A stretch of 64,000 nucleotides of DNA from Lysobacterales bacterium (GTDB taxonomy: Bacteria; Pseudomonadota; Gammaproteobacteria; Xanthomonadales; Wenzhouxiangellaceae), in the NCBI GenBank assembly GCA_002722315.1, contig PBLG01000017.1, forward strand, positions 1 to 64,000. Reading direction: 5' to 3'. A model generated the notes under the pieces. It saw only the letters and a program-made list of their open reading frames with translations. It did no database searches and had not been told where the DNA came from. This document shows positions 35,041-44,143 of the stretch, piece after piece. Made by a program: the position numbers and the translations under genes. The stretch's first letter is position 1. Every line of letters begins with the position of its first letter.

Positions 35041-35727
35041 ATGGCGCTGCTTTCCGACTGGCGCCCGACCACGCTGAAGCTCGCCGACGGGCGCGAATTC
35101 CACGTGCGCCACGCCTGGTGCGTGGGCCGCAACTACGCCGAGCACGCGCGCGAGATGGGCTCGGACCCGTCCAGGAGCGACCCGGTGTTCTTCTCCAAGC
35201 CGGCGTCGGCAATCGTTCAGGCCGACACCGTCGAATGGCCGCCGGCCACCGAGGATCTGCACCACGAGGCCGAGCTGGTGGTGTTCCTGGGCGCCGGCGG
35301 GCGCGACCTTTCCGCGCAGCAGGCGGCCGGGTGCGTATTCGGTTATGCGGTCGGCTGCGACCTGACCCGGCGCGACGTGCAGGCGCGCGCCAAGGCCGCC
35401 GGCATGCCGTGGGCGCTGAGCAAGGGCTTCGACCAGTCCGGCCCGGTCGGTCTGATCGTGCAGGCCGACGCTTGGCGGCCCGATGAAAACAGGGAAATCC
35501 GGCTGGAGGTTGGCGGCGAGATTCGCCAACGGGCGGTGCTGGGCGACAAGATCTGGCCGGTGGCCGAGCTGCTCTCGAGGTTGTCGCACGAGGTCACGCT
35601 GCACCCGGGCGATGCGGTGTTCACCGGCACGCCGGCCGGTGTTTCCGGCCTGGCCGTCGGCGATGGCGTGGTCGTCGGGATCGACGGGCTGCCCGAGCTT
35701 CGATTCGAGATCGTGCCGCGCCGGTGA
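35041..35727 (+). CDS. Fumarylacetoacetate hydrolase family protein
   Basis: 228 aa. VGRNYAEHAREMG, FFSKPASAIV and the metal-binding HHEAELVVFLG (HxxExE) are the FAH-family landmarks, with GYAVGCDLTRRDVQ and KGFDQSGPVG later. Likely substrates are small 2-keto or acylpyruvate acids (oxaloacetate decarboxylase / acylpyruvase type); the exact one cannot be told. It starts 4 bp after trpS and overlaps crcB by 4 bp, so it is in an operon with them. Confidence 0.9.
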   Translation: MALLSDWRPTTLKLADGREFHVRHAWCVGRNYAEHAREMGSDPSRSDPVFFSKPASAIVQADTVEWPPATEDLHHEAELVVFLGAGGRDLSAQQAAGCVFGYAVGCDLTRRDVQARAKAAGMPWALSKGFDQSGPVGLIVQADAWRPDENREIRLEVGGEIRQRAVLGDKIWPVAELLSRLSHEVTLHPGDAVFTGTPAGVSGLAVGDGVVVGIDGLPELRFEIVPRR

Positions 35728-36116
35728 GCGGCCTTTTCAGCATCGTGACGCTGGCTGCCGTTTCAGCCGGCTGCGCGATCGGCGCGGTGGCGCGTTTCGA
35801 GGTCTCGCGCCGCATCGTCCAGCGCGTCGGCGATTCGTTTCCCTGGGGCACGCTCGTCGTGAATGTGACCGGCTGCATGTCGGCCGGGGCGTTGCTGGCA
35901 TCTCCCGGCGCCTCCGCGTCGCCGGTCTGGGTCGCGTTTCTCGGTGCGGGCATCCTCGGCGGCTACACCACGGTGTCTTCGTTCGGCCTGGAGACGGCGC
36001 TGATGTTCCGGCGCGGTCATGCGTCCGGCGCGCTGGCTTACGTCGGCGCATCGATGTTCGGCTGCGTCGCCGCGACCGGGCTCGGTGCAGCCCTGGTGCT
36101 GTGGTTGACCGGCTGA
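35724..36116 (+). CDS. crcB: Fluoride channel subunit CrcB (first copy)
   Basis: 130 aa, four membrane helices. NVTGCMSAGALL and FLGAGILGGYTTVSSFGLETALMF match the CrcB pore motifs (NxxG and GGxTTxSxF). The GTG start overlaps the FAH stop (GTGA). A second crcB follows at once. Two adjacent, divergent copies are the usual sign of a heterodimeric dual-topology Fluc channel. No fluoride riboswitch motif is apparent upstream. Confidence 0.92.
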   Translation: MSGLFSIVTLAAVSAGCAIGAVARFEVSRRIVQRVGDSFPWGTLVVNVTGCMSAGALLASPGASASPVWVAFLGAGILGGYTTVSSFGLETALMFRRGHASGALAYVGASMFGCVAATGLGAALVLWLTG

Positions 36117-36117
36117 A

Positions 36118-36537
36118 ATGGCCTCGCATCCGCAGCTGAAACCGTCTCTGTACGCTGCCGTGGCCCTGGCCGCCGCGCTGGGCGGCGGGATCCGTTATTC
36201 GATTTCGGTCGCCTGGTTGCACGCGTTCGGGGACGGCTGGCCATGGCCGACCCTGATCGTCAACGTGCTCGGCTCGTTCCTGATCGCGGCCTACTGGCGC
36301 CTTGCCGGTCCCGACGCTCGTTCCCCCGCCGAGATCGGACGCAGATCGGTCGTGATGGCCGGCTTCTGCGGCGGTGTCACGACCTTCTCGATGTTCGGGC
36401 TCGAGACGCTTCATCTTCTCGACCAGGCGCGCTGGGCCAGTGCGAGCGGCTACGTCGTGCTCACCGGCATCGGCGCGATTGGTGCCGCCTGGTTCGGGCT
36501 GCAGGACTTCCGGCACGGCACCTCGCGGATGGAATGA
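36118..36537 (+). CDS. crcB: Fluoride channel subunit CrcB (second copy)
   Basis: 139 aa, four membrane helices. LIVNVLGSFLIAAYW and FCGGVTTFSMFGLETLHLL are the CrcB signature blocks, closer to the consensus than those of the first copy. It starts 1 bp after the first crcB. The two are expected to pair as antiparallel subunits of a Fluc channel that exports fluoride. Confidence 0.93.
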   Translation: MASHPQLKPSLYAAVALAAALGGGIRYSISVAWLHAFGDGWPWPTLIVNVLGSFLIAAYWRLAGPDARSPAEIGRRSVVMAGFCGGVTTFSMFGLETLHLLDQARWASASGYVVLTGIGAIGAAWFGLQDFRHGTSRME

Positions 36538-36558
36538 TGTATCTTCAGCAGCGGTTCC

Positions 36559-36572
36559 GAAACTCTGAACAA
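36559..36572. repeat. Isolated MITE/IS end fragment
   Basis: The 14-bp GAAACTCTGAACAA repeats, letter for letter, part of the terminal repeat of the MITE at 26878-26960. Just before it is ggttcc, which matches the opposite end. No second arm lies nearby, so this looks like a scar of an excised or eroded IS5-group element between crcB and the next gene. Confidence 0.45.
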
Positions 36573-36576
36573 TGCA

Positions 36577-36876
36577 ATGTGGGTTGACCTTCTCATCTCG
36601 GCGCCCGTGACGCTGTTCCTGCTATGGCTGTACTGGTATTCCGCGCCGGACAGCGCACCGGGCTGGTCGCGGCTTCTGGATCGCATCGCCTTGCTGATCT
36701 CGCCGCTGGCGGTGATCGTGATCATTGCGGTCGGTCATGCGTGGATCGAGTATCCGGGCATGGGCTTGAACGTGATGCTGGTGGCCGCGGCGTACGTCAC
36801 GCTGATCTTCGTCCTCGGACTGGGATGGATGCAGCGTGCGCTGGCCGTTCGCGGCAATTCGGGCGTCGATTCCTGA
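36577..36876 (+). CDS. Small membrane protein, unknown
   Basis: 99 aa with three hydrophobic helices (LLISAPVTLFLLWLYWY, LLISPLAVIVIIAVGHAWI, NVMLVAAAYVTLIFVLGLGWM). No family recognised. It starts right after the IS-end fragment, so the element may supply part of its upstream region. The next gene is 92 bp away. Confidence 0.6.
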   Translation: MWVDLLISAPVTLFLLWLYWYSAPDSAPGWSRLLDRIALLISPLAVIVIIAVGHAWIEYPGMGLNVMLVAAAYVTLIFVLGLGWMQRALAVRGNSGVDS

Positions 36877-36968
36877 CCCCGGCGTTCCCTGCATCGCGTG
36901 CCACGGGCAAGCACCGCCCGCGGCGAAAACTTTTCCGGCAGTAGCAAGACACTGGAGCAGCAACACCG

Positions 36969-39731
36969 ATGACCATTCGAATCCTGATCTGCCTGGCCCT
37001 GGCCGCACTGCTGGGCGCCTGCCAGCCTTCCGATATGGGTGAACTGGATCCTGCGCTGCAGGTCGAGGGCCCCGGCGATCCCGCGCCGGCGCCGGAAATC
37101 CCGCTGGGCCGGCTGGGCGATGCGGTCGTGCCGCAGCGCTACGAGCTGGATCTGACCATCGTGCCCGAGCGCGAGCGCTTCTCCGGCCGCGTGGCTGTCG
37201 AGATAGACATTCGCGAGCCGTCGGAACTGATCTGGCTGCACGGCAACCGGCTCGACGTGACCGAAGCCTGGCTGGAGCAGGGCCGGATCCGCATAGACGC
37301 GCGCTACACACAGGTCGACGAGACCGGAATCGCCCGGCTCGACCTGGTCGCCACGCCGGAGGCCGGCCCGGCCTCGTTGCACTTCCAGTACGACGCGCCG
37401 TTCGACCAGGCGCTGGAAGGGCTGTACAAGGTGGTCGAGGACGACCGTGCCTACGCTTTCACCCAGTTCGAGGCGACCTCCGCGAGGCTGGCGTTTCCGG
37501 GCTTCGACGAGCCGGCGTTCAAGACACCGTTCGAGATTCACGTCACCGCGCCGGCCGACGACGCGGTGATCACCGCCACGCCCGAGATCGCTTCGCGCGC
37601 GGTGGGTGATGGACTCGTGCGCCGAAGCTACGCCGTCACGCCGCCGCTGCCAACCTACCTGATTGCGTTCGCGGTCGGTCCGCTGGACGTGGTCGAGTGG
37701 GAACCGGTGCCGCCGAACGAAATCCGCGACTGGCCGCTGCCGCTGCGCGGTGTGGCCGCGGCCGGCAAGGGCGGGCAGCTGGAATTCGCGCTGGAAAACA
37801 CCGCACCGCTGGTGCACGCGCTGGAGCGGTACTTCGACTACGAAATGCCGTATCCCAAGCTCGACATCATCGCCGTGCCCGATTTCGCCGCCGGCGCGAT
37901 GGAGAATGTCGGGGCAATCACCTACCGCGAGCAGTTGCTGCTGCTCGACGAGAACGATTCGGTCGCCCGGAAGCGGGCTTATGCATCCGTGCACGGCCAC
38001 GAACTGGCCCACCAGTGGTTCGGCAACCTGGTGACGCCGAAGTGGTGGGACGATATCTGGTTGAACGAATCGTTTGCCACCTGGATGGCGGCCAGGGTCG
38101 CCGAGCAGGCGTTTCCCGATCTCGGCTTCGAGGACCAGATGCTCGGCCGGGCGATCGGCGTGATGAACGCCGATGCGCTGGCCTCGGCGCGCCAGGTACG
38201 CGAGCCGGTCGAATCCAACCACGACATCGCCGGCGCCTTCGACGGCATTACCTATGCAAAAGGCGGCGCGGTGCTTTCGATGTTCGAGTCGTGGGTGGGC
38301 GAAGACGCCTTCCGGGAAGGCGTAAGACTGCACATGAAGCGTTTCGAGCACGATACCGCCGACTACGAGGATTTTCTGACCTCGCTGGCCGAGGGTGCCG
38401 ATCAGCCCGGCCTGATCGAAACATTCTCCTCTTTCCTGTTCCAGCCGGGCGTTCCCCTCGTCGCGGCCGACCTGAACTGCGACGGCGACCGTCCGGAACT
38501 GCGGGTCGGGCAGAGCCGTTATCTGCCGTTGGGCTCGACCGCCGATCGCGATCGGCAGTGGAAGATTCCAATGTGCCTGCGCCTGGGCATCGACGACAGC
38601 AGCATGCGCTACTGCGCGCTTGTCGATGACGTACAAAACCGTATCGAGCTGCCGGTGGATTCATGTCCGGACTGGGTCATGCCCAATGCCGACGGCAAGG
38701 GGTATTACCGGTTTTCGCTGGATGATGCCGGCTGGGCGTCGCTTGTGGCCAACGTCGATCAGTTGAGCGAGGCGGAGTCGCGCATGCTGCTGGGATCGTT
38801 GTCGGCGGCCTGGCGTTCCGGCGACATGGGCACCGAAGCGCTGCTGGAGGTCGGGCGAATGCTGGCCGAGGCAGACGATCGCGAAGTCGCCACCGCGCCC
38901 ATCGGCGACCTGGGCACCATGCACTCGCGTCTGGCCGAAACCGACGAGGCGAGGGCAGGTATTGGGAAGATGCTGCGCGAGATGTACGGCGAGCGGATGG
39001 ACGCGCTGGGCCTGGCGGCTCGGGACGGCGATTCCACCGACGACAAGCTGCTGCGCTCGACGCTGGCGTCGTTGCTGTCCGACGAGGGCCGCCACGAACC
39101 GCTTCGGGACTCGCTGAACCAGGCTGTGGACGATTACCTCGACGACCTGGAAATTGCCGCCGGCACGCTCGATCCCGGGCTGGTCGGCACGGCCCTGCGC
39201 GTGGCCGTCGAGATGCGCGATACCGGCTTCGCCGAGGGCCTGTTCCGGCGGGTCCTGGAAAGCACCGACGCCGCGTTCCGCGGGCGTGCGCTGGACGCGC
39301 TGGGCGCATCCGAGCGTGCCGAGATCGGCGCCATGCTGCGCGACCACATCGACGACCCGCGGCTGCGCGACAACGAGGCGATCTCGGTCGCCTTCGGCCA
39401 GGTCGGCAACGAGGCCCAGCGCGAGGCGATGTGGCAATGGGCGCAGGACGAGACCAGGCTGCAGGCGCTGCTGGACCGGATTCCCACCTGGCGCAAGGGC
39501 GCCATCGTGGCGATCGGGTCGGGTTTCTGCAGCAATGCGCGCGCCGACGAAGTCGAAGCCATGTTCGAAAACCGCGTGGAGAGGCTGGAAGGGGGACCGC
39601 GCGCGCTGGCGCAGACGCTGGAACGCATTCGGTTGTGCGCGGCATTGAAAAGTGAATATGCCGATGACGTCACCGATCACTTTGCCGCCGTTTCGGCACC
39701 TGGCGAAGGCGCGGTCGAAGAAGAAGGCTGA
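36969..39731 (+). CDS. M1-family aminopeptidase, lipoprotein
   Basis: 920 aa. Lipoprotein signal with lipobox LLGAC (Cys18). The M1 peptidase features are complete: substrate loop GAMEN (309-313), zinc site HELAH (344-348) and Glu367 in NESFATWM, with KWWDDIWLNESFA between. The C-terminal ERAP1-like helical domain fills the second half. It therefore hydrolyses N-terminal residues from peptides while anchored in the cell envelope, likely for scavenging peptides. Its gene is alone on the strand and converges with DUF2207. Confidence 0.95.
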   Translation: MTIRILICLALAALLGACQPSDMGELDPALQVEGPGDPAPAPEIPLGRLGDAVVPQRYELDLTIVPERERFSGRVAVEIDIREPSELIWLHGNRLDVTEAWLEQGRIRIDARYTQVDETGIARLDLVATPEAGPASLHFQYDAPFDQALEGLYKVVEDDRAYAFTQFEATSARLAFPGFDEPAFKTPFEIHVTAPADDAVITATPEIASRAVGDGLVRRSYAVTPPLPTYLIAFAVGPLDVVEWEPVPPNEIRDWPLPLRGVAAAGKGGQLEFALENTAPLVHALERYFDYEMPYPKLDIIAVPDFAAGAMENVGAITYREQLLLLDENDSVARKRAYASVHGHELAHQWFGNLVTPKWWDDIWLNESFATWMAARVAEQAFPDLGFEDQMLGRAIGVMNADALASARQVREPVESNHDIAGAFDGITYAKGGAVLSMFESWVGEDAFREGVRLHMKRFEHDTADYEDFLTSLAEGADQPGLIETFSSFLFQPGVPLVAADLNCDGDRPELRVGQSRYLPLGSTADRDRQWKIPMCLRLGIDDSSMRYCALVDDVQNRIELPVDSCPDWVMPNADGKGYYRFSLDDAGWASLVANVDQLSEAESRMLLGSLSAAWRSGDMGTEALLEVGRMLAEADDREVATAPIGDLGTMHSRLAETDEARAGIGKMLREMYGERMDALGLAARDGDSTDDKLLRSTLASLLSDEGRHEPLRDSLNQAVDDYLDDLEIAAGTLDPGLVGTALRVAVEMRDTGFAEGLFRRVLESTDAAFRGRALDALGASERAEIGAMLRDHIDDPRLRDNEAISVAFGQVGNEAQREAMWQWAQDETRLQALLDRIPTWRKGAIVAIGSGFCSNARADEVEAMFENRVERLEGGPRALAQTLERIRLCAALKSEYADDVTDHFAAVSAPGEGAVEEEG

Positions 39732-39777
39732 GCCGTCGTGACCTGGCCGGCGGCGTCGTTTCGCCGACCCGGCTCCA

Positions 39778-41676
39778 TTACCAGCCGCCGCCCCCGCCAC
39801 CCCCGCCGCCACCGCCGGACGAGCCGCCACCGCCGCCGCCCGAAGACGAGCCCGGCGGCGAGGCCGAGCCGGAAATGCCACTGGACAGCCCGCCGGCCAG
39901 CGCGCTGGATATTGCCGCGCCGCTGAACCCCTTGCCGGTCGTCATGGACGGGCTGTACCAGCTGCGAGACCGGATCGAACCGTCGATCTCGGCCCGGCGA
40001 ATGGCATCCTCGAAGCGCTTCGCCCAGGTCTCGGCGCTGTCCAGGGCGATGGCGTACGGCAGCAGACGCTCGAACTCCTCGAGCGTGACCGGCCGCTCCC
40101 CGCCGTGGCGGCGCTCGATGTCCTCGCGCTCGGCGATGTGCAGGTACAGCTGCAGGCCCTGGATCGCGTCAAGCAGCTCGCGGCCGCGTTCGGTCGGCGC
40201 TTTCATCAGCTGGTAGAAGGTCACGGTCAACACCAGGTGGGCGACCAGGATCAGCAGCGGAATCGCGCCGACCTGCCAGCCGAACACGCCCAGCACGGCA
40301 AGGCCGGCGATCACGAACGGCACGATGAACAGCGAGGCGAACAGCAGCGGGATTATCGCCAGCCCTGTCGCCTGCCTCCAGCCCTTGACGAGGCCGGCGA
40401 CGACGATGCTGACGAAGCCGTTCCATATCACGGCAAAAATTGCGAGAAACGGCGCCAGTCCGGGTTCCGGGGTCTTCGTCAGCAGCGTCATCAAGAGCAC
40501 CGAGACGATCGCGATCAGCAGCCCCGGTATCCACCATTTGCGGTTGTGCCTGAAGTAGTGCGATTCCATCTTCGATCGCAGCGCTTTTTCGTGCGCCTTG
40601 ACCGCCTTGCCGACACGGGCGTGCCTGGATTGCTCGAACGTCAGTTCGTCGCCGCCGGCGAACAGCGCCTTGAACAGCGCGCGTTCGGTCCTCGAGGTCG
40701 GCTCGCCTTCGCCGCGCCTGACCACGTAGTGCTTCCCGGGCTTGTCGAGCTTCACGTGGCCCGGCACCGCCATGTGGACCAGCGCCGCGGCGGTCGCGGT
40801 CTTGTCGTAGCCGAATTTCAGCACGTAGCGCAGCATGCCGGGCGAGTAGCCTTCCGGCGCCTCGTAGCGCGGGTAGATCGCGCCGGGCAGCGGATCGCGG
40901 CCGACCCGATTCCATGCCCAGGCCTGCCAGCCGATCACCGCGAGCAGGCCGATCAGCCCGACGATCGCGCCGCGGTTGTCGGCCATCATCCGGCGGCCGA
41001 GTTCGATTGCGGTCGGTTCGGGCACCAGCCCCTTCGGAAACCCGACCGCGACGGTCAGGCCTTCGTAGGGTTGCAGCGTCCTGCGGCTTTCGAACACCAC
41101 CGAGTTCCGGTTCGGCACGTTGGCGGTCCACTCGCTGCCCTGCGCGCCGGCCTCGCCAAGGTAGGCATCGATGCGCAGCGCGTGGCGGTCCACGTCGCCC
41201 GGCAGCCGCACGGTGGCCTCGACGGCGTCGATCGGAAACGCCCAGTCGTTGCCGGTGACGTTCCAGTAAAGCTCGTCGTGGGTTTCGAAATGGCCGAGCT
41301 GGCGATCCGTCGTGTATTCGATCCGGTAGCTGTAGTTGCCCGGCTCGAGAAAGGTGTTGGCGTCTCCTATATACAGGCGGGTGCCGCCGGTCACGCCCTC
41401 GGTATGCCAGGGCTCGCGCTGCCCGTCGCGCGTCACGGTCACCACGTCGAAGGGCACCGTGACCCGGTTGCCCAGCGCGTCGCGGTAGACGGTCGGGAAG
41501 TCGCGGTAGATGCCGCGGCGAATCTGCCTGCCTTCGGCGCGAACGTCGATGGTCTCTGCCACGAACAGGCTGCCGTCGGGCTGGATCGTGATCTCCGAGG
41601 CAAAGCGTCCGATGCGTTCGTCGGCGACTGAGACGCCGGCGAGCAGGATCATCAGCGTCGCGAGCAGCGTCTTCAT
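39778..41676 (-). CDS. DUF2207 membrane protein with Gly-rich tail
   Basis: 632 aa. Signal peptide (LLATLMILLAGVSVADE), an extracytoplasmic DUF2207 domain (ITIQPDGSLFVAETIDV, RRGIYRDFPTVYRD), then three or four membrane helices and a cytoplasmic region. The C-terminal 35 residues are nearly all Gly and Ser and end in Trp, as in many DUF2207 proteins. The family is commonly paired with LemA, encoded just upstream and overlapping by 4 bp. Function is not established. Confidence 0.88.
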   Translation of the reverse strand: MKTLLATLMILLAGVSVADERIGRFASEITIQPDGSLFVAETIDVRAEGRQIRRGIYRDFPTVYRDALGNRVTVPFDVVTVTRDGQREPWHTEGVTGGTRLYIGDANTFLEPGNYSYRIEYTTDRQLGHFETHDELYWNVTGNDWAFPIDAVEATVRLPGDVDRHALRIDAYLGEAGAQGSEWTANVPNRNSVVFESRRTLQPYEGLTVAVGFPKGLVPEPTAIELGRRMMADNRGAIVGLIGLLAVIGWQAWAWNRVGRDPLPGAIYPRYEAPEGYSPGMLRYVLKFGYDKTATAAALVHMAVPGHVKLDKPGKHYVVRRGEGEPTSRTERALFKALFAGGDELTFEQSRHARVGKAVKAHEKALRSKMESHYFRHNRKWWIPGLLIAIVSVLLMTLLTKTPEPGLAPFLAIFAVIWNGFVSIVVAGLVKGWRQATGLAIIPLLFASLFIVPFVIAGLAVLGVFGWQVGAIPLLILVAHLVLTVTFYQLMKAPTERGRELLDAIQGLQLYLHIAEREDIERRHGGERPVTLEEFERLLPYAIALDSAETWAKRFEDAIRRAEIDGSIRSRSWYSPSMTTGKGFSGAAISSALAGGLSSGISGSASPPGSSSGGGGGGSSGGGGGGGGGGGW

Positions 41677-42284
41677 GCGTCGCTTGCCGGTGAAGCGACC
41701 CCGAGCACCCGGCCGACGGCGGGCGCCCGGCGGGTCTCGATGCCGGCCGAGAAGAACGCTTCGGCCCTGAAGCCGAACGGGCCGGCCACGAAGCGGTCGG
41801 GCACGTGCTGGACGCGGTCGTTCAATTGACGAACCGCGCCGTTGTAGAAGCGTCGCGCGTGGGCGATATCGTCCTCGACTTCGGTCAACTCGGTGGTCAG
41901 CTGGCGGAAGTTCTCGCCGGCCTTGAGATCGGGGTAGGCTTCGGCGAGCAGCACCAGCTTGCCCAGACCGCCGGCCAGCGCCTGCTCGGCGGCGTCGCGC
42001 GCGCCCACGTCATCGGCGTTCGCGGCCTTTTCCCGGGCCCGTCCGCGCAGCCGCGTGACGTCCTCGAGCACGGTCTTTTCAAAGCCGGCGTATGCGCGTA
42101 CGGCCTCGACCAGTTGCGGCACCAGGTCGTGACGCTTCTGGAGCTGGACGTCGATATCGGCATAGCCGGCGCGGACCAGGTTGCGGGCCCGAACGAGCCG
42201 ATTGAAGATCACGATGGCCCAGACCAGCGCGCCCAGCGCGAGCAGGGCGAGCAGAAAGAACATGAAAGCGATGCTGGACCACAT
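41673..42284 (-). CDS. lemA: LemA family protein
   Basis: 203 aa. One N-terminal transmembrane helix (FMFFLLALLALGALVWAIVIF), then the LemA helical bundle with YADIDVQLQKRHDLVPQLVEAVRAYAGFE and KLVLLAEAYPDLKAGENFRQL, which are diagnostic. Its stop overlaps the DUF2207 start by ATGA. The pair is widespread in bacteria, and the role is unknown but envelope-related. Confidence 0.95.
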   Translation of the reverse strand: MWSSIAFMFFLLALLALGALVWAIVIFNRLVRARNLVRAGYADIDVQLQKRHDLVPQLVEAVRAYAGFEKTVLEDVTRLRGRAREKAANADDVGARDAAEQALAGGLGKLVLLAEAYPDLKAGENFRQLTTELTEVEDDIAHARRFYNGAVRQLNDRVQHVPDRFVAGPFGFRAEAFFSAGIETRRAPAVGRVLGVASPASDA

Positions 42285-42324
42285 GCCACGAGTTTAGCCC
42301 AAGGCGCGCGACACGCCGGATGAT

Positions 42325-43137
42325 TCAATCGGCCGGCGTCAGCGATGCGTAGAAGTCGCCGAGCGCGCGATTGACCTCGTCGGGTTTCTCGGCGACCGTC
42401 ATGTGCCCGCTGTCTTCTATCGTCACCAGCCGGGAGCCGCGGATGCGCTGGTGAATGTTGTTCGCTTTCTGCGGCGAAGTGGCGCGATCCTGGTCGGCGG
42501 TGATGACCAGCGTCGGCAGCTCGATCTCGCGAACCCGGTCCAGGATCGACTTTCGCGAGACGACGCCGCGCACCGCCCGGCTGGCGCCGACCCGGTCGTT
42601 GGCCGTGACCATGTCCAGCCAGCGCCGGCGCTCATCGGCGCATTCGGGATCTTCGATGAACCTGTCCGAGAACAGCAGCGGAAGGATCCTGGGCGCGACC
42701 TTTTCCAGCCCCAGGAAGCGGGCGGCCAGGTTCAGCAGCGCGAAACGCGGGCGCTTGGTCCATCGCTCCCGCTCGGCCGAGGTGTTCATCAGCACCAGCG
42801 AGCGCAGCAGCTCGGGTCGGTTCAGCGCCACGCGCTGGGCGACCATCCCGCCCATCGAGAAGCCGAGCAGATGGACCCGCGCGCCATCCAGCGATTCGAT
42901 CAGCGCGATCGCGTCGTCGGCCAGCGTGTCGAGATCGTAGCCCTTCCGCGTCACCTCGCTCTCGCCCTGGCCGCGAAAGTCCATCCGGACGCAGCGGAAC
43001 CGGGACTGCAGTGCATCGACCTGGGCGTCGAACATGCGCTGGGAGAACAGCAGGCCGTGAAGCAGGACCACGATTTCCGGTCCGGCGCCCGATTCGACGA
43101 TGTTCAGGCGGGCATGGTTGAGGGTCTGCTGTGGCAT
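42325..43137 (-). CDS. Alpha/beta hydrolase
   Basis: 270 aa from ATG 43137, which has ccggag 8 nt upstream. Catalytic triad candidates: Ser in LLGFSMGGMVAQ, Asp in ITADQDRATSPQ, His in DSGHMTVAEKPDEV; the oxyanion turn is LLHGLLFSQRMF. This is the classic small esterase / 3-oxoadipate enol-lactonase-like layout. No signal peptide. It lies 37 bp downstream of crtB on the same strand but has no obvious tie to carotenoids. Confidence 0.88.
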   Translation of the reverse strand: MPQQTLNHARLNIVESGAGPEIVVLLHGLLFSQRMFDAQVDALQSRFRCVRMDFRGQGESEVTRKGYDLDTLADDAIALIESLDGARVHLLGFSMGGMVAQRVALNRPELLRSLVLMNTSAERERWTKRPRFALLNLAARFLGLEKVAPRILPLLFSDRFIEDPECADERRRWLDMVTANDRVGASRAVRGVVSRKSILDRVREIELPTLVITADQDRATSPQKANNIHQRIRGSRLVTIEDSGHMTVAEKPDEVNRALGDFYASLTPAD

Positions 43138-43174
43138 GGGGTGAACTCCGGATTTGGCGTCGCCGATCAAGCTA

Positions 43175-44143
43175 TCACGCCAGCGAATCCGGCGTCCAAA
43201 GCCCTTGTCTTGAGCGCCCGTCGGCGCGCCGCAACCTGCCCCCCAGCACCTGGAGCCCGCCGGTGGCGACGCGCCATGCCTTCCGGGCTTTCGAGGTATA
43301 GCTGCGCTCGTCCATGCGCTGGTGGCCGCGCCTGCGTATCTGCGAGCCGATATCCCGGTACACGCCCCTGGCCGTCGCGATCGCCCAGGCCGCCCGTACC
43401 GGCAGCGCGCGCTCGCCGATACGCGCAGATGCGTAGTAGGGTTCTGCGGTCTCGATCAGCCGGCAGACCAGCGGAAACGCTTTCGCGCGACATGTCTCTT
43501 CGGCCAGATCGGAGACCTGCAGGTCGGCGGCGCGCAACCAGTCCGCGGGCAGGTAGCAGCGCCCTGCCAGCGCGTCCTCGACCACGTCGCGGGCGATGTT
43601 GGTGAGCTGGAACGCCAGCCCCAGGTCGCAGGCGCGCTGGAGCGTGGCGGTGTCTCGAACGCCCATGATCAGCGCCATCATGATGCCCACCGAGCCGGCC
43701 ACGTGGTAGCTGTAGCGGAGCGTGTCGTCCAGCGTCTCCGGTTGCCAACCCGCCACGTCGAGCTCGAAACCGCGTATGTGCGCTTCGACCAGCGCCGGGC
43801 TGATCGGGTGCCTGGCGGCGACTTCCGCCAGCGCCTGGTAGGGCAGGGCGCCGGACGGCGCGCTACTGAGCGCGGCCATCGAATCGGCCCGAAGCCGGTC
43901 CAGCGACTCCAGCGATGCGGTCTGGAGCCGGCCGCGGCCGAATTCCTGGCCATCGGTCACGTCGTCGCAGTGGCGGCACCAGGTATAGAGCAGCATCACG
44001 TCGCGGCGCGTCTCGGGATCGAACAGCCGCGCCGCGGCGGCAAAGCTCTTCGACCCGCGGGCTATGGTGGCCTGGGCGTGTTGTTCGAGCATCATGTCCA
44101 TGGCTGCCGTTTGCTGCGCTTGTCCAATGAATACCTCGGTCAC
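43175..44143 (-). CDS. crtB: Phytoene synthase
   Basis: Joins two GGPP to phytoene, the first committed carotenoid step. ARGSKSFAAAARLFDPETRRDVMLLYTWCRHCDDVTDG contains the first Asp-rich motif (DDVTD) and DVVEDALAGRCYLPADWL the second. The GTG at 44143 overlaps the crtI stop (GTGA), so coupled translation is likely; ATG 44101 is an alternative that still leaves the domain whole. About 322 aa. Third gene of crtY-crtI-crtB. Confidence 0.95.
   Translation of the reverse strand: MTEVFIGQAQQTAAMDMMLEQHAQATIARGSKSFAAAARLFDPETRRDVMLLYTWCRHCDDVTDGQEFGRGRLQTASLESLDRLRADSMAALSSAPSGALPYQALAEVAARHPISPALVEAHIRGFELDVAGWQPETLDDTLRYSYHVAGSVGIMMALIMGVRDTATLQRACDLGLAFQLTNIARDVVEDALAGRCYLPADWLRAADLQVSDLAEETCRAKAFPLVCRLIETAEPYYASARIGERALPVRAAWAIATARGVYRDIGSQIRRRGHQRMDERSYTSKARKAWRVATGGLQVLGGRLRRADGRSRQGLWTPDSLA

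Noticed and set aside
33868-35723. Fluoride riboswitch upstream of crcB
   Set aside because: I looked for the conserved riboswitch core and saw none; a covariance search was not possible.
36735-38636. 633-aa minus-strand frame opposite the M1 aminopeptidase
   Set aside because: Antisense shadow of a gene with a complete HEXXH-E zinc site.
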